A stretch of 64,000 nucleotides of DNA from Todiramphus chloris collaris (lineage: Eukaryota > Chordata > Aves > Coraciiformes > Alcedinidae): NCBI GenBank assembly GCA_025345505.1, contig JANVCC010000010.1:44217738-44281737 (forward strand), written 5' to 3'. This document shows, one piece after another, positions 1-13,014 of the stretch; within the stretch, counting starts at the first letter, position 1, and each line of letters opens with the position of its first letter. The notes beneath the pieces are model-generated. The model was not told the origin of the DNA. It did no database searches and worked only from the letters and a program-made list of their open reading frames with translations. Both the position numbers and the translations under genes were made by a program.

Positions 1-1827
1 GATATACTAGAATATCCTAAAAATACTTAACTTTAAATACTTAAAATAACTTTAAAATATTGTATAGTAAAATATTTGAAAACTTTCTCTTGATCTTCTA
101 CCTCTTCCTTATTTTGCAATAAATTTATTACACTAACTCAATGATACATACAATGTTAGGAATGAAAATGCTGGATGGTTTGTAGGGCAGTTTAAACTAC
201 AAACAAGTGTAAGGCTTTTTTGCTATACTGCTCATTAGACATTTAGGATTCATCTGTGTAGAATTTACAGTCAGTATCATTTAGAAGGCAAGAGGGAAAA
301 AAGTTGCTTCAATATACCATCCTAATCCCTTGACCTTAGGCCACTCTCATGCTGTTGTGATGACTGAAGAGCTAACAGCCTGCCCTGCCCTTGGTACTCC
401 TCCAACATACCTCTACCTGCTTCTTACAAGAAGAGACAGGGGTGAAGGGCCAGTTCAACTTGTCTGTGCCCTGAGATACTCTCCCACATGAAACAGACTG
501 GTTTATTACCACTTTGGAATGCATTTCTTGCTGGTTTGCATGATTCTGGGTGTACAATCAGGGAAAACAGAAGCTGAAATTTTTGCCCTGAAGGTACAAA
601 AGTCCAGTAACAATTTCTTAGAAGCTCAGTTTCAAAAATACATGTCTTGAGAACAGGATGAAGAGCCAAGCATAGAAGATGTGTTTCTTCATACTGTTAA
701 GACAGAGTTAATGGGCAGTAGTGTTTAGCAGGTACTTAAGACACTAATCATTTTTCATAAAATTTATTATTCGGGAAGACCACAGAATTAATCATTGCCT
801 CTCAGGAAGCTGAAAGTGAGACTACAGTAGTCTGGTATGGAAGACGAATGCTTCAGAAAAGCTTTCTCAAAACATTTCTTTTAGAGTTATTAGTTAACGT
901 TTTAAATGCATTTTGTAATGCATTTGGACAGTTCTCTTCAATGCAGAATACAAACCGTTAGAAGGTGTAGGTTTTGTTTTTAATGCAGCTACTGCTTTCT
1001 ATAGATGCAATGCTTATAAATAAACCATGTTTTGGGGTTGGTAAACTTAATAAATACATTTTGAGAAAGAAAAAATCAAAAGTGTGCTTTTTCACTATAA
1101 AAGTACTCTATTTAAACAGATGCACAAAGAAAGAAAATATGTAAAGACTGGGGAACCCAATCCACTTCACAATCAAAATGAGAATTTTGGGGAGAAAAAG
1201 GTTCCAAGATAGTAAAATCAAAATGCAGACCTGCCATTTGTTCAATTAGTGAACAAATCTAAATAGTCTGTAATCAGTGCTTGTTAAACAATGAGTAAAT
1301 TAGAAAATGTACACATAAAACCAGTGGTCAGTAGTGTCAAATTGAAGCATAAAAGTAGGCAAAACATGAAATTGCACTTCCTGTTTTTTGTGTCTGCTCC
1401 GTTGGAGATATTTGTCTTATGCAGCTTTCAGCATTTATCTCTCTTCAGTGCTGGGTTTTTTTTTCAATATGGATAATGGAGATAAGTGGACCCCTCCAAT
1501 AGTTTATGCAGTCACAAACCACTTCGGCTTCTAATCCTTCCTTTGAGGAAACTACTCCTCTCCAGTGAATATGCAGGGAGCAGAGCCCAGTGTAGATTAG
1601 TCCTTTTAGATATTTGGATTTCCAAAGCTATGTGATGTAAATATCTTCCAGTGTTTCTGAACATATATGTCACATCTGGATTGCAATTTCTTAACAATTT
1701 AATGGCAGAGCCTTCCATTTATCTCAATGCCTTGTGCTACATTTTGTGGTTATAGTTTGCCAGCTATGGTAATCCAGTTGTACTCATGAGGCTATGTCAT
1801 TCATAAAGGTGTTTATTTCTCTGCAAG
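1..1827 (+). other. LRRIQ1: LRRIQ1 intron, 5' end outside window
   Basis: This is AT-rich sequence upstream of the first visible exon. I see no coding exon, no recognisable transposon and no long tandem repeat in it. The short open frames at 424-669 (minus) and 1291-1476 (plus) have no recognisable protein character and no good splice context. Confidence 0.6.
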
Positions 1828-1966
1828 GCTACATATGGCAGCATCAGTGATACAGTCCCTTTGGTGGCAGTACCGTGCCAGGAGTAAAACTTATTGCAGC
1901 AAAACAGAAAATCATAAGTTTCTAGAAGCTTTGAGACAGAAGCATGAAGCAGCCACACTAATCCAG
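1828..1966 (+). CDS. LRRIQ1: LRRIQ1 exon: IQ motif and first half of a second IQ motif
   Basis: The acceptor follows a pyrimidine tract ending CTGCAAG, with AG at 1826-1827. The first base completes a codon from the upstream exon. 46 full codons follow, ending exactly at CAG before the donor GTTGGT at 1967. The translation begins LHMAASVIQSLWWQYRARSK, a degenerate IQ motif (IQ, then a basic R-A-R). It ends HEAATLIQ, which is the start of a second, better IQ motif completed by the next exon. In the parent protein such motifs are expected to bind calmodulin. The ATG at 1835 is internal and is not taken as a start, because the frame runs open to the acceptor and mammalian LRRIQ1 extends far upstream. 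Confidence 0.88.
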
Positions 1967-4238
1967 GTTGGTTTGTGGTATACTCTTACTTTGCAAATTT
2001 AATGAGGAAAAAATCTTACTAGTTTTGTGTACATGTCTCTCTATTTTTGTTTATTATTTAATTAATAGTTTCCTAATTAAATATTTTTTGTTTTGTTTAA
2101 TTAGCATAAGCTTGATGTTTCTGAAAGAGAGTCTTTACAAAATGTTCTATAGAGGAATAAAAACATTTGCCCTTTTTTTCACCAAGTATTACCTGAATTG
2201 GTTTTCCTTGATTTAATCCTAATATTATGTTCAAGATGTATTGTGCCCAGGTTCTTACTGGGATGTGTCTCTGCTATTAAACGGATAGATGCTCCATAAC
2301 TGATACATCGTGTATGATATCTATCCAACTAACTACTCTTTACATCTCTTCTATCCTACGTGTCTATTTCTGTTCTCCATCTCCCAAAACCAGGATTGCC
2401 TCATTCATACTGCTATTGAGAACAGATTATAGCCTAGGCTGTCCTCTGGTAGATACTGAGCTAATAGTTAGAGTGGATTAACTGTGTGCAAGCAGTGAAG
2501 CCCATGCTTCTGCTCAGTTTAGTTTTCTATCCAGATATAGTATTTACCTGCTGGGTTGACAGTGTTCATGAGTTTTTCTACCTTTTTAAGCAAATGGACT
2601 CTGAGTAGATTTCACATTTCAAGTTAACTTAAAAACATTCAATATTGTAAATACTTACAAAATGTCAATGATGACAAAGTGATTTAGGAGCCTCAGTTTC
2701 ATTTTCAGACTGAAAATCCAATTCATTAGTATCTATTCAACAAATGGTCAGTAGCAAGATGCTTAGTAAATGTACAATAGAATAAATGTGCTAGAAATAA
2801 GTAAAGTACAGAATCATATTATAGCAGTCAGTTATCTGTGAAGTTGAGCTAATTTTTTTTTTTTTTAGTATGCGCTTTAGCAAGTATATTAACAATTTAT
2901 CTCCATAAACTTATTTAAACCATTTTTTAACTTCCTTGTATATTTGACCTCTTACTGTATCTTAGTGATGAGTTCCACAAATGTATATAGTGATTAAAAT
3001 GTGGTTCCTTTCATTTGTTTCAGATCTGATAATTTTCAAAGTTTCCAAACCTTTTTCAAAAAATGTAACTAGAACTGAATTCCATAGGCTGATATATCAC
3101 AAATTTGTACAGTTTTCATCTTGTTTCTTAAAAACTATTAACATATAGTTTTTCCTTTTGGTCATGACTGAGCACTGACCTGGTGCTTTCATAGATCTGT
3201 GTTAACAGTTTCCTTATGGTTTGTTTTTCTGCATATACCATTAAGATTGCTTTTCTCCTTTTCATTTGTAAAAATTAATTGTATTTGTTGAATGACATAT
3301 ATTTGTCTTTTAATCATTTTTATAATAATCAGGAATTGTGCATGTAAAACCAGTAACATTTTCAAGAAATTATGCAGTTAGACAATCATTTCCTGTAAAT
3401 TATTAAGACAAATGTTAATCCAGAATATGAGATTTACCCTTACTATTTTAGTGCCTCCATTGCAAAGCCATTAAATGTGAACAACATTACATCTTTCAGA
3501 ACAGTGGACATTTTTTGCATAGTATTTTAAATGCTTAGCTTATCTTGAAATCTAATGATGTTGAACACAGATTTGGGGGAAAATTGCTGTCCTGAATTTA
3601 GTTTTCTTAATTCCATCTATGTAATTTTGCCCTCTGAAGTGTTTTCCTGGATCAGATGCTACACCTTGCCATGTGTCCCTAACACCCTTCCTCATTTTCT
3701 AGCATTTAATTCCTAATCTGCTCCTTTTTCTTAAATATAATTATGCCTACTGGCAATATTTTTAGCAAATAAAGATCTTCATTAAGAAAGAGTAACTGAC
3801 CTAGGTCAATTGCATGAGATGTCTCCAAGAATTGCTGCTTTTAAGCTATAAGACATTTAGTATAAGTGTCTTTTTATTCTCAGTAATTTGAAAGTTGACA
3901 CTCAGCTTTTTCTTACGTAGCCTTTCCTTTCAGTTTTTAATAGTCCCTGAAGGAATTGTCAAATAATTAATTAGTTGACCCAGGTTTGTAGTTGAGGGAG
4001 TTGTAGGATTCCTTTCTGCTTACTTGTGGAGAGCCTCTTGAGTACCCTAAGCTTTAGACATATGCTGGCATTTAATTTGTCTTGTAGTTTTAAATGTCAC
4101 ATAGAGTTCAAAAAACAGATCATTGAGCTATTAAACCAAGGCCCAAGATGTTTTATCTTCCTAATGGGATAACATAGAGGATCTGGATTTGGGTTTGATC
4201 TATGGCCTTGTATAACATGCTTTAAATTTTTTGTTTAG
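1967..4238 (+). other. LRRIQ1: LRRIQ1 intron, phase 0
   Basis: This intron splits an IQ motif between Q and A. It is AT-rich and unique-looking. I see no transposon with recognisable borders and no further exon. It ends in a T-rich tract (TTTTTTGTTTAG) before the acceptor at 4238. Confidence 0.7.
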
Positions 4239-4358
4239 GCATTTTGGAAGGGTTTTCTTTTGCGAAAGAAACTGGCCAGTACGCTTGCAGCTGTTAAAAG
4301 TGATGAAGTGGAGGATGACTGTGACGAAATAAATGTGGATGATTTTACGTTTTCTGAA
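4239..4358 (+). CDS. LRRIQ1: LRRIQ1 exon: second half of IQ motif plus acidic stretch
   Basis: Forty codons, phase 0 at both ends, acceptor TTGTTTAG and donor GTAAGC. It starts AFWKGFLLRKKL, which completes the IQ motif begun in the previous exon (LIQ + AFWKGFLLRKKL; the I-Q, K-G and R-K positions fit the consensus). It then continues through LASTLAAVKSDE into an acidic run (residues around EVEDDCDEINVDDF) and ends TFSE. Mammalian LRRIQ1 has the same order: IQ motif, short helix, acidic stretch, then AALE-EWL in the next exon. The acidic stretch directly after a basic calmodulin-binding helix is a family feature, not a bird novelty. Confidence 0.93.
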
Positions 4359-4554
4359 GTAAGCACATTCATTAGCATAAATACTTCATGTAAAAATGAT
4401 ATATTGTTCTTCTTAAACAATTGTTTAGATGTTGAAAATAAAAGAAGTTGAAAGGACTACCAACGCTACATATTGGACATCCAGAAATAAGGAAGCATTT
4501 GGTATATATAGCTCATTTAAATGTATTTGTCATGGATTCATTTCTTCCTGCTCT

Positions 4555-4612
4555 TTCATAGAATTGTTTTGGTTGGAAGAGACCTTTAAGATTATCAAGT
4601 TCAACTGTCATT
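4555..4612 (-). mobile_element. CR1 LINE, short 3'-end fragment
   Basis: Plus-strand text TCATAGAATTGTTTTGGTTG followed by GAAGAGACCTTTAAGATTATC is the reverse complement of the conserved CR1 3' end (CATAGAATGGTTTGGGTTGGAAGGGACCTTAAAGATCAT type). Only about 60 bp is recognisable. It is a heavily 5'-truncated or eroded copy. Confidence 0.7.
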
Positions 4613-6199
4613 TTGAGATGCTTTGGTAGTTATTGCACTATTAATGTTACACCCACTGTAGTACCCCATATATTTCTACAGTTAAAGGACACTCAAATGC
4701 GAATAGGGAAACAGCTGCTTTTATTCTAAAATATTTTGCTTTTTAGTATTTTAGTCAAAGATTATTATGTCAACAATATTGTATTGTGTGTTTTCTTCAT
4801 TTTCATGATAGAAAGAGCAGTAATACAGCTGAAAATATAGAAAATATAGTTGAGATTCAGTGTTGCAGTATTGCAGTACAAAGAACACACCCTCAAAACC
4901 AGAGATGAAACAGACTTATTAGCTCTCCTTTTCTCTTATAGATTAAGTGCTATAAAAGATTGTGAGTCTGAGTAGTAAATTATGGAGAGAAGTAGAGTTA
5001 AATCAGAAAAAAACTCCACACTTAGAAGGTCTGTGATGCAAAAAATTCAGATTAGTTATTTTTCAATTTATATAGGGTCCTTTTGGTTTCAAAGGATTGA
5101 AAATGACTCCTAAGTTTCCATTCTAAGAAATTATTGTCTCTATGATCAATATTGTCATTCAGTAAGCAAGGAAAGGAATCTTTAAAACAGTTTTATCTTT
5201 TAGCCTCAAAGGACACAGTCTACATGAGAAGTTCTAGACTCAGTATGCATAGCAAGGCAGCTGTTGATGACTTATCTATATATTTGTCTGAAGCACTGAT
5301 TTGTCTAATTGTTCATATTTATTGGCATCTTTCCTCTTTTTTTTTGGTTTTTTTTGGGTTTTTTTGTTTAATGGTTTCAGGTAAAGCAAAGAAAACTGGT
5401 AGCAGTGTGGCACTTTGAGACCTAAGAGGATATGACTGAAGGTTTTTTTTTCATGAACCCTTGTCTCTGAATGTGCTTATTCAGCTGCTGCATCTTTGCA
5501 AGATCCATTTGTCAATATTCCACTTACAAAGGAGATTGATACTGTAGCCCTGCTACTGGCAGGATTAGATCCTATTAATGTTCACATGTTTGTGTGGCTC
5601 GTAGTTAGGAAATCAAATCTGTTGCTAGTTGGACCAGTGCAGTTTACAGTTGATTGGTTTCCAGTCATCAGAGTACCAGCCTTCTTTTGCCACTACCCTA
5701 CCCTTAGAAAATAGTCAGGCTTTGTATGAGTTTATTACCAATGACTTGATGACTTGGAGTAGTTTTATTATTTTTCTTCTCCCTTTCAGAGCTATTAGAA
5801 GATACATTTTCAGAATTACTGTCTTAATGTAAGAACATGTGAAATGTTTGAGACAGGAGTCCCAGAAATCATTTGGTAGATAGGAAATATGTGTGTGTAT
5901 ACATACAGATCTGGCTTACATTTTAGGATTTTTTTTTTTTCATTTTAATTTGAAATATATATACAAAAAAGAACAGTCTCATTAGTTGATGTTCTCTGAT
6001 CCCTGGCTTCTTTCTAAAATAATAAAAAGCAGAAAGTTGAAGGATTTATTTCTTCACACAGGAAGGAAGTATCTCTTCCTATATTAAAGAAAGAAAATAT
6101 CCTGGTTTGAATTATTCAGTCAGTAGGACAGAGTCTTATATACTGTAATTCAGTTGAGCCATTTGTGTTTCATTCTCTTTGGCCCAAATAATTCTCTGA

Positions 6200-6228
6200 T
6201 TTTATTTATTTATTTATTTATTTATTTT
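6200..6228. repeat. (TTTA)n microsatellite
   Basis: About seven uninterrupted copies of the four-base unit TTTA/ATTT within an intron. Confidence 0.9.
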
Positions 6229-6754
6229 TAATTACTAAACTGAAAACTACATGGGCTGTTTTGTTCTGTCTGTCAGCAAGGCAATCGCATTTGGGCAGGT
6301 GCTCCTGAAGCCATGATAAAAAGGAAGGAGAGCAAAGGCAGAATAAAAAGGCTAGCTCATTTCAGAGAGGCTTGCACTACATCACCCTCTGGTGCTGCCA
6401 CACATTTCTTCCTTTTTTTTTCCCAAGATGTTACTGAGTTTATTATGATAAAAAACCAGTATGGGTTTAGGGAGCAATTCTCAGGGAAAGTATTTAGGTT
6501 CAGCTCATGACAGGAGAACCATAAGCTGACATCTAAATTTGCACAGCAAGTTCAAAGGCTGAACTGGGGACTGATGTCAAACAAGTTACTCCAGCCCTTA
6601 GCTTCTTGTGATGAAAAATATAACATCTGTTTTCTACAGAGCAATTTGTGTGATAAATTTACAATGTATATGCCCATGAAGGATATACTTTGTTCAGTGA
6701 GTGAGCATTTCAGTGTTCAAGAGCGATGGCTGTAACTAGAATTATACCCTGAAA

Positions 6755-6818
6755 TATTTTTCTTTGGTTTTTTCCTTTTTTTTTTTCTTTTTTTTTTCCT
6801 CTGTCCTTGTTTTTTTTC
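6755..6818. repeat. Pyrimidine-rich low-complexity tract
   Basis: T-dominated run with scattered C and few purines, including two long T blocks. It is intronic and not followed by an exon I can recognise. Confidence 0.8.
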
Positions 6819-8652
6819 AAGCATATATCTTGTCTGTGCTGAAGAGTTTGATTGTGAGAACGTATGGCTTAACTATAATGGGCTTACACTCCGCCTAGCC
6901 CAGACTAGCCATCCTCAGTACTAGGTTGCCTGGTTCCATGTGTCTTTAGCTGTTTTGTTCTCTGCAGCTAGGCAATGCCAAATCACACAGACTTTCTACT
7001 TCTGCAGAGACAAGCAACAGAAGACTTGGAACAGTTTACATGTCCTATTTCCTGCTTTCTGGCCTTAGTGTTTTATAGGAAAGTGCTGAAGCAGAGCCAA
7101 ATAACGATACTTGATATCAGTGGCTATCTGTTGGGGCTCAAACAAGTGTGTAGGGAGGAGTACATATTGCTGGGATAAGTGATCCCATATGCTAAGGTGT
7201 GAAGGAAGAGAAAAATTTCTGGATACCATTTTCTACTGCAGATTTCACTGCTGGATAGGGTGAGTGAAATGGGAGAAAAGGGTAGAAAAACCTTTCCTTA
7301 CCCCTAACCAACATAAATGTACTAAAACTTGTCCAAAAGTTTTTGGAATAATCCAGTATTTTGTGGTGTAGTCACTGTTCAATTTTTTTAAATACCAATA
7401 TTATGTAGATTTCAGCTTAATGATTTTATTCAGTGTCCTGGTTTGAGCATTCTACAAAATCAATAGTGTGCAAGCACCTATTTAAACTATTTGCGATTAT
7501 TGCAGTGCAGTAAGTCATTTAACTGTTTAATATCTTCATTATAAACTCAATGTACCCAGTGCTCTGTGGAAGGTGAGGCTGCAAAAACAGCATGGGGAAA
7601 ACTGTAGTCTTTGACAAAGATCTTTTGTTTATTTTTTTTATGCACACTGAGCAGTGGTATATTTTTAGTACAAGTTTGACACCATATCACATGAAAAATG
7701 GATTGCATGTGAATGAGCAGGAGGAAGGTCCTTTATCTTGCTCACAATAGCATGAATAGTAATCATTTCATCTGAACAGTTACTGATATCTTCTTGTATT
7801 CATATCAGCACCCATACGTTGTCAAAGACATCAGAGGCAATTGATGGCAGTAGAGTTTTGTGTCTGTTGTATTGTCCAACAGGCTATCTCAGATGAGATG
7901 AAAGATCTGGCCAACAGATGTCTCAGAAAGTACGAGCCTGGTATTTAGTGATATTTTCATGTCTTTTATGTGGACTTTGGAGAATTCCAGCCTGTATGCT
8001 CCAGAAGGCTGATCTTAAGGCAACCTTTCATCAGCAGTCCATCCATGTATCAAATGATCTACAAAACAGAGCTCATTTTACCTATGGTGGACAAAATGTG
8101 ACGACACATTTGCTTGACAGAGATCTTATTTTCTGTACCATGTAACCATCAGCATTGTTGTTTTCTTGATGAGAATACGGTGTGTGCCAAATGCAAAATG
8201 ATTGAACTTGCCAGTGAAAGCTGGCAATCAGAAAGCTGACCCAGTAGAATATGATCAGTTTTAGGACAAGTCTTCACTCAGAACAATGGCCATTGAATAA
8301 ATTATTGTTTTCTCACACTGAGTCAGCTTATGGACATATGTCTTATTCTCATCAAGATAAGTACCAATACTGATGGTAACATGGCATGGAAAGTAAGTAC
8401 TGTGTTTTTAAAAATGTAATTTTTTTTTTAATTAAGTTTAAATCATGGCTATTTAGTCATACTTTTTCATTAATAAAGTAACTTTCTAAGTTGAAAGCAA
8501 GCTAAAAAGAAATCCATCACTGCTTTCATCAAAGGGAATAAATCTATTGCCCTGAGACAAAGTGTTGTTCTCCTCTGAGCTTGATTCTGCAGAATTTTAA
8601 AACCTGTCTTTTTGACAAGTTTTGAAATCATTGACCAGGAGTTTCCTTCATC

Positions 8653-8670
8653 TTTTTTTTTTTTTTTTTT
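8653..8670. repeat. Poly(T) run
   Basis: Eighteen consecutive T in the intron. No adjacent element of recognisable family. Confidence 0.9.
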
Positions 8671-10589
8671 AACCTATCCACACTCAGACACAGCCATTCC
8701 TACTTTTTTTGCTTGCCTTCCATGGCAGCTATATAACAGTTTTCTTTTTTCTTTGTCTTTTTTTTCAGGGGAGACAGGAGGGGGGCAGGGGGGTGGTGAT
8801 GAGAAGAATAAAAAATGGGTCATATGTGCTAACCCTTGAAAAGTAAACAGCAATTAGAACAACAGTTTATTTACATATCCCATCTTTATTATTCTTATCA
8901 CATGTCCAAACTAGGCACATACAATGTGTTTTGTTTTCTTTTCAGATAATCCTTCATGACGTGGTTCGTCTCAGGCTGTGAGCTCATGACTGTGGGCTTG
9001 TGACAGTGATTGCTGTTTTCTGGCTAGTGCCAGGAAATAAGTGTAGCCTATGGATTAGAAGGTCCCCATAACATTTGTTGTATCTTGACAGTCTTATGCA
9101 TGTGTAGCTCTTGTAATTGCTTATAAATGTCATCTCAGAATCCAGTCTTTCTGTATTGTATACTGCAAAGAAGATTTTTTTTTTCTACATCAGATTTCTT
9201 ATAAATTTACAGTGTGGTAGAAAAGCAAAAAAGTGTATGACAAAAATTTCATTAGATGCATCCTCTTCTTTTAAAAAGGAAGGGGGAAAACTCTCTCCTA
9301 AGCAGCATATTGGAAGATCAGTCTTTTCAGTGAGTGTATCAGCAATCTCTTAATATGATCCTGCTTCTTCAGCTGTTACGTTAATGAATCGCATGTCATT
9401 CTCAGTCTGTGGCATCATCAGATACATAAAGCCTCCTTTCTACCTCTTTCAGCAATGACATTTATCTAAAATGCTGAAATCTTGTTTTCTAGTTATCTGA
9501 TAGATATCCTGGCCTTCAAAGTAGGTTACTGCAGTCAGTATCTGATAAAATAAACACACAGTTATTGGGAGTTGTGGCCATTGCTAATACTACAGCTTCA
9601 CAGCTTATGCAGAACATGCTCTGATTGCTTTCTGGCCTTCCACCGTGAGATCTCAGTTCTTAATGCCACCTGAAATGATTTTAATTTTTTCAATAGAAAC
9701 TATCTTCATGTCTTGTGTCTTTTTCATTCTTGGTTAAATAACCAAATTCAAACAAGTACTTTCCAAAGGAAAGCCCACTAATGATGCATGACATTAAAGG
9801 TATCATTTGGAACCTGTATTTAGCCAAATGATACAGTGTTTTTCTAAATTATATTTACTTTGTATGACATATCAAAGTATAGTGATGTCATTAATTATAC
9901 TTCCTAGTCTTATTTCTATAAAGACAAAGCCACGTATCAGAATTGAAGAATTGGGCCAAGAAATGGAAAAATGCATAAAATTGAAAAAAGTCTTAGTTCT
10001 GTGGAGTTTTAGACTCTACTGTAGTCTCAAAGGAAAACCATTCTAAGTCAAATGCATCATTGTAAATGGAAGTAATAACAGAGCCACCAGTTCTTCTCAT
10101 TAAGTACATTTGTATATGGCATCTTTTGAAAGCTGAGCTAAGGATCCCAAATAATTTAATAGAACTTCCTTGAGTTCTTTTGTGTAATATTAAAACTGAC
10201 ATTTTAGTGTAGGTATAGATTTTATTTATGGAGTTAGTTAAATGTGATATTTCGTATGTCCACATACACTGATTTCCATTGAAAAAGACTTTTTGTAATG
10301 CCTATTTACAAATTTCAGGAGCTATCCTGACTGACTTGTTTGTGCTCTGTGAGAAGAGGCCAATATTGATATGGAGTTAATGGAGACAATATTGAAATTG
10401 AATAAAACAGCAGTACTTTTGTACGAAGCAAAGAGGAAAGTGAGGTGTCAACTTCCTTTCTCCTCCACACTTAAATCATTACATGTTTCATTGCCTGAAG
10501 GTGGCAGTCCTTTTAGTTTAGAACACAGAAGATCTTATCCAACCGCAGCACACATTAACTCACCTAAACATACACAAGTCCCAGGAACA

Positions 10590-11465
10590 GATAGCCCTGT
10601 TAGGGAATGCCCCTCACAAGGGGGTTCAACAAGCTGCCTGGTGTCATCTTGAGGTCACTACCATCTTTGAGAGGTCATGACAACTGAGGGAGGTTACTAG
10701 TGACTAGAAAAGGGCAGATGTCACACCCATCTTCAAGAAAGGCAAGAAGAAAGATCCAGGGAACTAGAGGCCAATCAACCTTATCTTGGTTCCTGGCAAG
10801 GTTGTGGAGCAAATTCTCTCAGAAACCATTTCTAAACCTATGAAAGAAGGTGATTGGGAGCAGTCAGCACAGGTTTACTAAGGGCTGATCAACTCCATTG
10901 CTTTCTATCACAAGGTGACTGGCACAATGAATAAGGGGAGGATAGTGCATACAGCATGCCTGTATTTTAGCAAGGCTGCTGACAGTCTCCTACAGTCTTA
11001 TTCTCAAATTTGTTTGAGGTATGGGCTGGACAAGTAGACCATAAGGTGAATTGCAAATTGACTGGACTGCTAGGCTCAAATAGTTGTGTTCTGCGGTACA
11101 AAATCCAGCTTGTGGACAGTAATTACTGGAGCCCATCATGAATGGTAGGAGGACCAAAATAGTTGAAATTTTAATTAACAACCTGCATGGTGGAACAGAG
11201 TGCAATCTCAGCAACTGTGCAGATGATACCAAATTAGGGGCAGCATATTCTGGAGGACCAGGGTGTTCTTTAGACCAGACTGCACAAGGTAGATAAACAG
11301 ATTGACCAGAGACTGATGATCTTCAAGAAGAGCAAGTGCAAAGTCTAATATATGGATTAGAGTGACTCCATGCAACACTGTTGTCTAGGGGCTGATGGTC
11401 TAAGAAGCAGCACCACAGAAAAGAATCTAGGATCGTAATGGACTTGAAATTCTTGAGTTTCTAAT
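10590..11465 (+). mobile_element. CR1 LINE, internal reverse-transcriptase fragment, degraded
   Basis: Plus-strand reading gives CR1 ORF2 text interrupted by stops: VTPIFKKGKKKDPGN near 10,710-10,760, then NLILVPGKVVEQILSETI, then a FSKA motif near 10,970, and near 11,200-11,420 the CR1 segment encoding the end of the polymerase and the start of the C-terminal region. Several in-frame stops show it is long dead. The 5' border is soft because similarity fades upstream of 10,640. The copy lacks the CR1 3' end, which is unusual because CR1 normally truncates from the 5' side. Confidence 0.8.
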
Positions 11466-13014
11466 ACTGGAAACAGGGAAGTGAAAAAAAAAAGAAACCA
11501 ATCAAAATCCCGTATCCTTTAACACAATCTTAATTTAGCTGAAAACTATTTAACTTTATGCCTACTTTGTCCTTGAATGTAGTGGGCTAAGAAATCCTAA
11601 ATACTGTCAAAACCATTTCTTGGTAATCAAGTCTAATCATTTTGTTTGTATGGAGAATACTTGAAATTTTTATTTTGGTATGGAAGTAGCAGTAGCTATT
11701 GGTCATTTCACAAATCTGAGTTTACACCAGGAAAAGATCCCGAAGAATCAGCTCCTGTAGCTCTTGGGTTTCCCAGAGAGTAGCAGTGCAGGTCCCAAAA
11801 GATTTAAGGTGTTGACACTAGAGTTGTGAATCAACAAATTTCAACTTGCGGATTCATTTGTGCATAAGTCATTTCAAATAGAAGAGTTGGTGCTAGGCAC
11901 ATATAAGAGGACAGTAGAAGTGAGGCTGAGAGATGCTAAAGACATACCTTCTTTAGAATTAAGCATTTTTTGTGTAATTAGAAATTTCTTATAACCAGTT
12001 TAAAAAAATACATGCTTACAACTTCGTCCTTCTTTGCTCTTTGTCTGGCAAATATTTTTTTGTTCTTATTTCTGAAATAGGGACTTTTAAACGAAAAAAG
12101 AAAAGTTGTCTTGAAATAAAATCAAATTTCTCATGACATGAACTTTGAAATATATTATAGGTTAGATGACTATAAACTTGTGACTAGTGTATTTTGTATT
12201 ACCCTGTGCTCCTGCCTGACTTCCCTTCCTTTGAAAAAACTGCAAACCGAAGAACAGCTTTATTTTCTATTGTGTTTTTAGCATTCATTCCCAAAACTTG
12301 CTAGAGCATTTTGGGTTATCTTCCACTGAAATTGTGTATTTTAAATGTACAGTATTTAGGGGATGGGGATGAGGTCCCTTGTCTGTTTTGCTTGTTGGCT
12401 TTTCTTATTCATTGCCCCTTGAAGGTTTTGTTTGTTTTCACAGTGGTAAAAGAACTTGGGAAAAGGCTTACGAGGATATGCCAGCTAAAGTTTGTATTGT
12501 GTGGTGGAGTCAGAGAGGGGAAGAACTGAAGATTCTTGTCATTTTAATGGGGAAAGACTTCATTTGGGGTCTTAAAGACATTTGAGGTGTGGCCTGAAGG
12601 TACCAGGAGCCTGATATTTACTGTGGTCGGTGGGGGTATACATCACAAAAGATTTTTGAAGCATATATTTCTGTTGCTTACTTGAACTATGTTTAGCCCC
12701 TGAAGATGAGATTTACCATCTCTGGTTTTTATTTCTATATTTAAAAAGAGATGTAGGACCCAGAGCTTCCCTTGAACACTGCCAGGCATTTCTAGAAGTT
12801 TGGGTCACATAGGTCATGAATGACTGATGTAAAGTACAATAAGTTTCATACTTTTGAGAGTTAATTATGTATGTATACATTCAACCGTTTTTGTGAGCAA
12901 AACTTTTAGGGTCCTTGAAGTTTTCATTATTCATTTACTTTTCTATATTCTGAAATAAATTATTTTCATACTTTCAGTCATATGTATTTAGAAAAAACAC
13001 ATAGGTACACATAG

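Noticed and set aside
4429-4501. Exon-like segment (24 codons) after a TTGTTTAG acceptor
   Set aside because: Its length (73 bp) would break the frame into the AALEKEWL exon, and the mammalian protein joins the flanking exons directly.
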